A stretch of 11,929 nt of DNA from JBLNBU01 sp050260215 (lineage in GTDB: Bacteria > Pseudomonadota > Alphaproteobacteria > Rhodospirillales > Magnetospirillaceae): NCBI GenBank assembly GCA_050260215.1, contig JBLNBU010000167.1, positions 1 to 11,929 of the forward strand. The letters are read 5' to 3'. Below, piece after piece: positions 6,667-11,929 of the stretch. Under the pieces are notes generated by a model that searched no databases, was not told the DNA's origin, and worked only from the letters and a program-made list of their open reading frames with translations. The number at the start of each line of letters is the position of its first letter. The first letter of the stretch is position 1. The position numbers and the translations under genes are program-made.

Positions 6667-6969
6667 CTAGGATGCGGCATCCTCGCACATCATTGGCTGC
6701 CCAAGTTCACGCCACGAAAACAACTTGAACGCCCGCTGTCCGTTGTCGTCCAGGACTCGCAAGTCGTCCGTTTCGTGCAGGTCCTCGGTGACCTGGTGGA
6801 AATGGCTTCCGTAACGCTCCTTTGCCAATTCCACGGGGATTTCATAGGCGATGAATTTGGGAATGCCCTTTTCCTTCAGCTTGGCAACCAAGGCCGCATT
6901 GGTGAGCGAATCGAACGATGTGATGATTACCAGCGACCCGCTAGCCGTGAACAGCAATCCGACCTTCAT
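6667..6969 (-). CDS. Small conserved-looking hypothetical protein, 100 aa
   Basis: First gene of the minus-strand unit. ATG 6969 is preceded by GGGAGG with good spacing; the frame stays open to 7026 but without a ribosome binding site. The 100-residue product opens MKVGLLFTASGSLVIITSFD and contains KLKEKGIPKFIAYEIPVELA and ERYGSHFHQVTEDLHETDDL, then RVLDDNGQRAFKLF. The N-terminus is hydrophobic but reads like a beta strand of a folded domain, not an obvious signal peptide, and charged residues dominate the rest, so a cytosolic location is likely. It looks like a small alpha/beta protein. I do not recognise a named family. Being cotranscribed with the PRC-barrel and Mg2+ ATPase genes, it may share their stress control. 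Confidence 0.8.
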   Translation of the reverse strand: MKVGLLFTASGSLVIITSFDSLTNAALVAKLKEKGIPKFIAYEIPVELAKERYGSHFHQVTEDLHETDDLRVLDDNGQRAFKLFSWRELGQPMMCEDAAS

Positions 6970-7111
6970 CGCGCGCCTCCCGATCCGATGCGGCAAGATA
7001 TGGAGGCCGGGTTGGCACGGGTTCAACGTCGCGGATGGAGGATCGCCACGCCCCTACGGCAACGGTTGCGTCGCGCTGTCCTCCCACGATGGCAAAGAGG
7101 GTGTCTGGATC

Positions 7112-7137
7112 GGAACCTGCGAAGATGGCCGCGCGTT
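7112..7137 (+). promoter_or_regulatory. EcfG-type promoter for the DUF2147 gene
   Basis: GGAAC (7112-7116), 17 bases, then CGTT (7134-7137) is an exact match to the alphaproteobacterial general-stress sigma (EcfG) consensus GGAAC-N16/17-CGTT. It lies 44 bases before ATG 7182 and would give a leader of about 40 bases. Confidence 0.6.
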
Positions 7138-7139
7138 CC
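7114..7139 (-). promoter_or_regulatory. Opposing EcfG-like promoter toward the small protein-PRC-ATPase operon
   Basis: On the minus strand GGAAC (complement of 7135-7139), 17 bases, then GGTT (complement of 7114-7117) differs from the EcfG consensus by one base in the -10. It is interleaved with the plus-strand promoter. The leader to ATG 6969 would be roughly 137 bases. Confidence 0.3.
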
Positions 7140-7181
7140 CCCTTCAGCCGACCAAAGCCCGCCGCTGGGAGTGACAGGTCA

Positions 7182-7688
7182 ATGGCTGCGCCGTCGCCAC
7201 ACAGACGGAGACGCCAGTTTGCGGAAGCGGCCGCACTTTGGATGTTGGCCGCGGCGATGTCGCCCCCGGCCTTCGCCGCCGACCCGCGTGGCACATGGCT
7301 GACGCAAGACAAGGACGCCGCGCTCACCATCGCCCCCTGCGGAACCAAACTCTGTGGCCGCATCATCTGGCTGCAAAGCGCGAGGGATCGGGGCGGCGGG
7401 CTTCGGCGGGACGACAACAACCCCGACCCCGGCAAGCAGAGCCAAAGGATCTGCGGGCTCGTTGTCATCCAAGGCCTTGAACCATCCGGTCCCAACACCT
7501 GGGCCGGTTCGGTTTACAATCCCGAGGACGGCAAGACCTATCATGGAACCGTCACCGTGCTGTCCAACGACGCCCTGAGGGTACGCGCCTACCTGGCGCT
7601 GCCGATCTTCAGCAAGAACCAGACCTGGATGCGGGTAAGCGGGGCGGACGCGCACAGGCTGGACTACAATTGTCGCAATCGGGGGTGA
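7182..7688 (+). CDS. Exported DUF2147-family protein, 168 aa
   Basis: A 168-residue predicted periplasmic protein. The basic N-terminus (PHRRRRQF), hydrophobic core and AFA-ADPRG junction give a Sec signal with cleavage near residue 32. The mature part has the DUF2147 pattern: GTWLTQDKDAALTIAPCGTK, LCGRIIWL, then NPEDGKTYHGTVTVLSND, RVRAYLALPIFSKNQTWMRV. The two cysteines of the CGTKLCG segment could form a disulfide. DUF2147 is a lipocalin-like beta-rich domain of unknown function. ATG 7182 is chosen because it gives an ordinary signal peptide and lies just past the EcfG-type promoter; the frame is open upstream to 7035 but that part reads arginine- and proline-rich. GGGAG lies about 10 bases upstream. 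Control by the general stress sigma factor is likely. Confidence 0.85.
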   Translation: MAAPSPHRRRRQFAEAAALWMLAAAMSPPAFAADPRGTWLTQDKDAALTIAPCGTKLCGRIIWLQSARDRGGGLRRDDNNPDPGKQSQRICGLVVIQGLEPSGPNTWAGSVYNPEDGKTYHGTVTVLSNDALRVRAYLALPIFSKNQTWMRVSGADAHRLDYNCRNRG

Positions 7689-7706
7689 TTCCGAGGCCTC
7701 CACAGG

Positions 7707-7731
7707 GGAACTTGCAAGCCGGCCGGTCGTT
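7707..7731 (+). promoter_or_regulatory. EcfG-type promoter for the GlsB/YeaQ gene
   Basis: GGAAC (7707-7711), 16 bases, then CGTT (7728-7731) matches the EcfG consensus exactly. It lies 35 bases before ATG 7767, between the DUF2147 stop and the GlsB gene, so the latter has its own stress promoter. Confidence 0.65.
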
Positions 7732-7766
7732 GACCCCTACGTCCCAGGGGGTGCGGGAGGGTGTTG

Positions 7767-8030
7767 ATGTCCATACTCGCGTGGCTGCTTCTCGGGCTGA
7801 TCGCCGGCTTCGTCGCCAGCAAGATCGTCAATAAGAGTGGTGAGGGGTTGGTTATCGACATCGTCCTCGGCATCGTTGGCGCCCTGATCGGCGGTGCGCT
7901 GTTCAATGCCTTGGGTGGCGTCGGCGTTACAGGCTTCAACCTCTGGAGCCTGTTCGTCGCCGTCGTCGGCGCAGTCGTCGCCCTGTTGCTCTATCACGCG
8001 GTTTCCCGGCGCCGCAGCCGCAATCTTTGA
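7767..8030 (+). CDS. GlsB/YeaQ/YmgE family stress membrane protein, 87 aa
   Basis: An 87-residue, three-helix inner-membrane protein of the transglycosylase-associated family. It opens MSILAWLLLGLIAGFVASKI, followed by a conserved short loop (VNKSGEGLVIDIVLGIVGAL) with the usual GxxGAxxGG packing pattern, IGGALFNALGG. A last helix LFVAVVGAVVALLLYHAV precedes a basic tail RRRSRNL. Length and order match the family. Its members are stress-induced in many bacteria; their molecular role is not settled. ATG 7767 is chosen over the GTG at 7761 because GGGAGG (7755-7760) lies six bases before it. The EcfG-type promoter at 7707-7731 suggests induction in the general stress response. Confidence 0.93.
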   Translation: MSILAWLLLGLIAGFVASKIVNKSGEGLVIDIVLGIVGALIGGALFNALGGVGVTGFNLWSLFVAVVGAVVALLLYHAVSRRRSRNL

Positions 8031-8045
8031 TGTCGGTGGTCGCCG

Positions 8046-8070
8046 GGAAAAGGGGGGCGAGTTCGACGTA
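8046..8070 (+). promoter_or_regulatory. Weak EcfG-like site before the DUF2795-like gene
   Basis: GGAAA (8046-8050), 16 bases, CGTA (8067-8070). Each box has one mismatch to the EcfG consensus. It is 67 bases upstream of ATG 8138; plausible only because two better sites occur nearby. Confidence 0.22.
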
Positions 8071-8092
8071 AATGCGTGTCCTGAACCGGCGG

Positions 8093-8128
8093 CTGCCGAT
8101 GCCCAATTAAAGAAGCATCGGCAGGAGG
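8093..8128 (+). promoter_or_regulatory. Hairpin running into the Shine-Dalgarno
   Basis: A perfect 10-bp stem CTGCCGATGC (8093-8102) / GCATCGGCAG (8115-8124) with a 12-base A-rich loop. The right arm includes the first two bases of AGGAGG (8123-8128), the ribosome binding site of the gene at 8138. When folded it could limit ribosome access, or it could be the terminator of the GlsB gene. Confidence 0.45.
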
Positions 8129-8137
8129 CCGATCGTC

Positions 8138-8368
8138 ATGATACCCCGCCAGCCCGAATCTCCCCTCAGCCGCCTTGCCCACCTGGCCTGCTACCCCACC
8201 AACCGGCGGGCATTCTACCGCTTCGCCCTTACCCATTGCGCCGACGACGACCTGCTCGACCGCATTCTCGACCTGCCGAACACCTCGTTTGCCAGCCCCA
8301 CCCAACTTATCGCCTCCGTCGGTGACGGACGCTGGTGGCGGGCGACGGATGCGTGGCCGCCACCGTGA
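8138..8368 (+). CDS. Small DUF2795-like protein, 76 aa
   Basis: A 76-residue protein with a strong AGGAGG 9 bases before ATG 8138. It opens MIPRQPESPLSRLAHL and contains RAFYRFALTHCADDDLLDRI followed by LDLPNTSFASPTQLIASVGD. The pattern of a helix with 'ADDDLLD', then 'LP...F.SP..L...VG', resembles the DUF2795 domain, which occurs in small proteins of unknown function. This match is from memory of the pattern and is moderate. The C-terminus is WWRATDAWPPP. No signal peptide or transmembrane helix is visible, so it is probably cytosolic. A stable hairpin abuts its ribosome binding site. The following 202 bases contain no gene. Confidence 0.65.
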   Translation: MIPRQPESPLSRLAHLACYPTNRRAFYRFALTHCADDDLLDRILDLPNTSFASPTQLIASVGDGRWWRATDAWPPP

Positions 8369-8488
8369 TCACGAAGAAGTTCGTCGCCGCGGCCATCCGA
8401 ACCAGCATCTGTCTGCTTTGCCTTCGGCCGGTGTTGACAGGCCCGGCGTGCCATTCCCATCTCTTGCGCCGCAGGCCGAATAGGCTAT

Positions 8489-8502
8489 TGCGGTCGACCG
8501 CA
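8489..8502. promoter_or_regulatory. 14-bp palindrome before the kinase gene
   Basis: TGCGGTCGACCGCA is a perfect 14-bp palindrome, 68 bases before ATG 8571. It could be an operator for the kinase gene or chance in GC-rich DNA. No EcfG-type site and no convincing -35/-10 pair was found in 8369-8570. Confidence 0.2.
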
Positions 8503-8570
8503 TCAACCTGTAGTCACTATCCGTATCCAAGCCGTTCGGGACTGGGTGGGCGGCGGATCGGCGAGGTTTA

Positions 8571-11500
8571 ATGAATGCTCCCCCTTCATCCGTGATCGTA
8601 GGTATCGGGGCTTCCGCCGGTGGCGTCGAGGCCCTGCGGTGTTTCTTCGCCGCGACCCCGCCGGACTGCGGCCTGACCTTCATCGTCCACCTGCATTTTC
8701 CGCCCGAGGCGACCAGCCACCTGGTCGAAATCCTCGCCCAGAAGACCGCGATCCCCGTGAAGACGGCCTGCGACGATGAACCGGTCGAGGCCAACCGGGT
8801 GTATGTGGTGCCGCCAGGAAAGCTGGCCAGCGTCGATCACGGCCGGATCAGGCTTGAAGACATCGACGGCATTCGCAAGCCGATCGACACCCTGTTCAAG
8901 TCCCTGGCCGCCCATTACCGCGAGCGTGCCGTCGGTGTGGTGTTGTCGGGAACCGGCAGCGACTGCAGCCGCGGCATCGAGGCCATCAGTGCCAACGGTG
9001 GCCTGACCCTGGCCCAGCAGGTCGGCCGCGACGGCAGCCTGCAGCCCGAGATGCCGAGCTGTGCCGTCGCCACCGGCCTGGTCGACGAGGTGCTGTCGGT
9101 CGAGGACATGCCCGCCCACCTCGTGGCGCACGCCCACATCCTCGGGGACACGGACGGCCCCAGCCTCGCCGGGGCGAGCCCGCATCGCCTGCAGGGGGCC
9201 AAGGAGGACCTGTGCGGCCTGCTGCAGGCGGCGACACGGAACGATTTCACCCGCTACAAGGCATCGACCTTCCTGCGGCGGGTGGCGCGGCGCATGCGGG
9301 TGCTTCGGATCACCGACTGGACCGAGTACGTCGACCACGCCCGCGACAGCCCCGAGGAGGTCCTGGCGCTGTTCCGCGACCTGCTGATCGGCGTCACCGC
9401 CTTCTTCCGCGACGACGAGGCCTTCGGCGCGCTGGCCTCAACCATCATTCCCCGGCTGTTCAAGGGCAAGGGCCCGCAGGACAGGGTCCGCGTCTGGGTG
9501 CCCGGATGCTCCAGCGGCGAGGAAGCCTATTCGCTGGCGATCCTGCTCAGCGAACATGCCCACACTCTGCCCGCCCCGCCGCAGATCCAAGTCTTCGCCA
9601 CCGATGTCGACGAGGACGCCCTGCGCACCGCCCGCTCTGGCCACTATCCCGCCACGGCGCTGGAGGGGATGCGCGAAGACCGGCGCAAGCGCTTCTTCAG
9701 CCGCGACGGCAATCTGGTTGTCGCCGGCAAGGACCTGCGGACGATCTGCACCTTCGCCCTGCACAGCGTCATCCGCGACCCGCCGCTGTGCTCCATCGAC
9801 CTGATCTCCTGCCGCAACCTGCTGATCTATTTTGATCGCTACCTGCAGGATCAGGTGATCCCCACCTTCCACTTCGCGCTGCGCCCGGGCGGCGTCCTCT
9901 TCCTGGGGCCGTCCGAGAACATCGGCCGGCATACCGACCTGTTCCGTCCCCTCGACAACACCAACCGTATCTTCGAGCGGATCGGTACCGCACGCCGTTC
10001 GATCCCCTTCCTCCCCCCCTCGAAGGGCAAGGCGGCGCTACGCGACGAGCTGACCGGACGGAGCAAGGCCGTCGCGGAGCGGACCATCGCCCAGTCGGCC
10101 GACGCGCAGATTCTCAGGCGCATCGGGCCAGCCAACGTGGTGGTCAACGACCGCGGCGACATCGTCCACTTTTCGCCGCGCACCGGCAACTACCTGGAGC
10201 CCATCCCCGGCAGTCCCAGCCAGAACCTCCTCGCCATGGCCCGCAAGGGCCTGCGGATCAGCCTGCGCAGTGCCCTGCACGAGGCGAAGAAGAGCGGCAG
10301 CCTTGCCATCCGCGACAACGTCGCAGTCGAACTGGACGCGGGGGTGGGGCAGAAGGTGCAGGTGGCGGTCGAGCCCCTGGAGCATGAGGGCGAGGGCCCG
10401 CTGTGGCTGGTCACCTTCACCGACATCGGCGGCATCTCCCTGCTCGGCGATACCACCCCCAAGGATGCCGGTTCTACGGCGGCCGATATGGCGATCCAGC
10501 AGTTGGAGCGTGAACTGCTCGACACCCGCGAGAACCTGCAGTCGGCCATCGACGAGTACGAGATCGCCGTCGAGGAGCTGCGGTCCTCCAACGAAGAATT
10601 GATGTCGATGAACGACGACCTGCAGGCCTCCAACGAGGAGCTGGAGGCGTCGAAGGAGGAACTGCACGTCGTCAACGACGAGCTGCGGACCGTCAACATC
10701 GACTTGGGCCACAACATCAACGAACTGAAGCAGGCCAACGGCGACCTGCGCAACCTGCTGGATGCCTCGCAGATCGCGGTGGTGTTCCTTGATCGCCACC
10801 AGCTCATCCGCAGCTTCACTCGGGCGGTGACCGAGATGTTCCGCCTGGTCCCCAACGATAGCGGCCGCCGGCTCGGCGACATCGTCAGCTTCCTCGATTA
10901 CGACACCCTGGATGCCGACGTCGCCGAGGCCGCGGAGTCGCAGAAGACGGTGGAGCGCACCGTCATCCGCCGCGACGGCGGCGCCCACTACCTGCTGCGC
11001 ATAATTCCCTACGTGACCGTCGACGGCACCATGGACGGGACCTTGGTGATCCTGGTCAACATCACCGCCGCCGTTGAGGCCCAGGCGCAGGACCGCTATC
11101 ACCGCCTGCTGATCGCCGAGCTGAACCATCGGGTGAAGAACATCCTGGCCGTGGCTTCGTCGCTGGCGGTGCAGAGCCTGCGCGGCACCGAGTCGCAGGA
11201 CGAGTTCGCCAAGGTGTTCCTCGGCCGCCTGCAGGCGCTCGGCAAGGCGCACGAGTTGCTGTCCAACGAGAACTGGGCAAACGTGCCGCTGAAGGACCTC
11301 ATCGCCACCAGCCTCGACCTGCAAAGCGGGGACCGGGAACGGGTGAGCATCGAAGGCCCGCCGGTGCGCCTCGGCGCCAAGGCGGCCACCACCCTCGGCC
11401 TCGCCTTCCACGAACTCGTCACCAACGCCACCAAGTACGGCGCCTTCGCCAACGACACCGGGCGCATCGAAATCGCCTGGGCGCAGGAAATGCGGCCCGA

Positions 11501-11735
11501 GGGCACCTTCCTGGTGATCCGCTGGCGCGAAAGCGGCGGGCCGCCGGTACACCCGCCGCCCCGCAAGGGATTCGGCTCGCAGATGATCGAGCGGGGGCTC
11601 AAATATGAACTGCGGGGCACGGCCAAGGTGGATTATCCCCCCGCCGGCTTCGAAGCGACGATCACCGTCCCGCTGGACGGAGCAGTCCAGCCTGAATACT
11701 CCCCGAAGGGATTGCCCCATGGCGCAGCCGGTTGA
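8571..11735 (+). CDS. CheB-CheR-PAS-HWE hybrid sensor histidine kinase, 1054 aa
   Basis: A cytoplasmic multidomain signalling protein. Residues 1-190 form a CheB methylesterase domain with Ser15 (GASAGG), His40 and Asp131 (LSGTGSD) as the expected catalytic triad. Residues 215-475 form a CheR methyltransferase domain (TFLRRVARRM; SAM motif GCSSGEEAYS at 312-321; SCRNLLIYFD). A PAS-like domain covers about 500-620. A long coiled coil with repeated SNEEL/ASKEEL units spans 640-730. A second PAS domain follows (about 728-845). An HWE-class kinase ends the protein: ELNHRVKN with His853, HELVTNATKYG at 947, W985-x-E987, and GFGSQMIERGL. The order is typical for this family; no transmembrane segment is seen. 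ATG 8571 follows GAGG. The stop lies 17 bases inside the response regulator gene, implying coupled translation. The signal sensed is unknown. Confidence 0.95.
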   Translation: MNAPPSSVIVGIGASAGGVEALRCFFAATPPDCGLTFIVHLHFPPEATSHLVEILAQKTAIPVKTACDDEPVEANRVYVVPPGKLASVDHGRIRLEDIDGIRKPIDTLFKSLAAHYRERAVGVVLSGTGSDCSRGIEAISANGGLTLAQQVGRDGSLQPEMPSCAVATGLVDEVLSVEDMPAHLVAHAHILGDTDGPSLAGASPHRLQGAKEDLCGLLQAATRNDFTRYKASTFLRRVARRMRVLRITDWTEYVDHARDSPEEVLALFRDLLIGVTAFFRDDEAFGALASTIIPRLFKGKGPQDRVRVWVPGCSSGEEAYSLAILLSEHAHTLPAPPQIQVFATDVDEDALRTARSGHYPATALEGMREDRRKRFFSRDGNLVVAGKDLRTICTFALHSVIRDPPLCSIDLISCRNLLIYFDRYLQDQVIPTFHFALRPGGVLFLGPSENIGRHTDLFRPLDNTNRIFERIGTARRSIPFLPPSKGKAALRDELTGRSKAVAERTIAQSADAQILRRIGPANVVVNDRGDIVHFSPRTGNYLEPIPGSPSQNLLAMARKGLRISLRSALHEAKKSGSLAIRDNVAVELDAGVGQKVQVAVEPLEHEGEGPLWLVTFTDIGGISLLGDTTPKDAGSTAADMAIQQLERELLDTRENLQSAIDEYEIAVEELRSSNEELMSMNDDLQASNEELEASKEELHVVNDELRTVNIDLGHNINELKQANGDLRNLLDASQIAVVFLDRHQLIRSFTRAVTEMFRLVPNDSGRRLGDIVSFLDYDTLDADVAEAAESQKTVERTVIRRDGGAHYLLRIIPYVTVDGTMDGTLVILVNITAAVEAQAQDRYHRLLIAELNHRVKNILAVASSLAVQSLRGTESQDEFAKVFLGRLQALGKAHELLSNENWANVPLKDLIATSLDLQSGDRERVSIEGPPVRLGAKAATTLGLAFHELVTNATKYGAFANDTGRIEIAWAQEMRPEGTFLVIRWRESGGPPVHPPPRKGFGSQMIERGLKYELRGTAKVDYPPAGFEATITVPLDGAVQPEYSPKGLPHGAAG

Positions 11736-11929
11736 AACCACATTGATGGTAGTCGAGGACGAGTACCTGGTGGCAGCCGCGCTGGAGATCACCCTTCAGG
11801 CGGCGGGATACAACGTCCAGGAGCCGATCCCCAGCGTCGCGGAGGCGCTGGCGGCCGTTTCCGAACATCCCGCCGACCTTGCGCTGCTGGATGTCAACGT
11901 CGCCGGCCACCGCGTCTACCCGGTCGCCG
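11719..11929 (+). CDS. Response regulator receiver protein, N-terminal part (cut by window end)
   Basis: The first 70 residues of a receiver domain. It opens MAQPVETTLMVVEDEYLVAA, with acidic Glu13-Asp14 that bind Mg2+, and ADLALLDVNVAGH with Asp58 as phosphoacceptor. It begins inside the last codons of the kinase gene, 17 bases before its stop, with GAAGGG upstream, so the two are almost certainly a pair. The receiver is at the N-terminus, which argues against PhyR, whose sigma-like domain comes first. It resembles the single-domain regulators that accompany HWE kinases; any output domain lies beyond the window. Confidence 0.88.
   Translation, partial: MAQPVETTLMVVEDEYLVAAALEITLQAAGYNVQEPIPSVAEALAAVSEHPADLALLDVNVAGHRVYPVA

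Larger units (their letters stand above)
7007..7174 (+). pseudogene. Coding-like remnant without a start
   Basis: One plus-strand frame between the divergent genes reads as a plausible C-terminus: GWHGFNVADGGSPRPYGNGC, then VALSSHDGKEGVWIGTCEDG and RAFPLQPTKARRWE, stop TGA at 7172. Codon third positions are mostly G or C, as in real genes here. No start codon with a ribosome binding site exists in frame; upstream it only runs antisense to the 100-aa gene. It also overlaps the promoter candidate at 7112-7139. It may be the tail of a deleted gene, or chance. Confidence 0.22.

Noticed and set aside
8434..8462. TTGACA as a housekeeping -35 before the kinase gene
   Set aside because: At 17 bases spacing the -10 would read CCATCT, too far from TATAAT to support.
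8335..8571. 78-codon ORF ending in TAATG at the kinase start
   Set aside because: The overlap is tempting, but the start has no ribosome binding site, the first part lies in the DUF2795-like gene, and the product is Arg/Pro/Ser-rich without a pattern.
10038..11792. 584-codon minus-strand ORF
   Set aside because: Antisense to the HWE kinase; repetitive Val/Gly/Gln/His composition typical of a shadow frame.

Overview
The window is GC-rich DNA with tightly packed genes. Its gene families (HWE-type histidine kinase, two sites matching the EcfG extracytoplasmic sigma consensus, GlsB/YeaQ, PRC-barrel and DUF2147 proteins) suggest an alphaproteobacterium, perhaps of the Rhodospirillales. That placement is inferred from gene content; nothing here fixes the taxon.

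Layout. (1) Bases 1-625 are a scrap zone: a piece of an IS3-family OrfA is joined to a broken coding remnant read in two frames. (2) Bases 626-2343, plus strand: a complete B12-binding-type radical SAM protein, coupled by an ATGA overlap to a 54-residue two-helix membrane protein. (3) Bases 2358-2981, minus strand, convergent with the previous unit: two small unrecognised proteins, preceded by a very strong Shine-Dalgarno that serves only a 6-codon ORF. (4) Bases 3206-3580: a decayed C-terminal fragment of a histidine kinase ATPase domain and a cluster of perfect inverted repeats. (5) Bases 3669-6969, minus strand: an apparent operon of a 100-residue small protein, a secreted PRC-barrel protein and an MgtA-type P-type ATPase. 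The ATPase has an unusual Gly-to-Val change in its TGE loop. (6) Bases 7182-8368, plus strand: a secreted DUF2147 protein, a GlsB/YeaQ-type membrane protein and a small DUF2795-like protein. (7) Bases 8571-11929, plus strand: a 1054-residue CheB-CheR-PAS-HWE kinase overlapping the start of a response regulator cut by the window end.

How they fit together. The middle of the window looks like an envelope and general-stress locus. A GGAAC-N17-CGTT site lies before the DUF2147 gene and a GGAAC-N16-CGTT site before the GlsB gene. The first is nearly symmetric and also offers a near-consensus promoter (GGAAC-N17-GGTT) toward the minus-strand operon that ends in the Mg2+ ATPase. HWE kinases commonly feed the alphaproteobacterial general stress pathway, so the downstream kinase and regulator could be the sensory arm; this link is inference. 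No tRNA, rRNA, CRISPR array or complete mobile element was seen.
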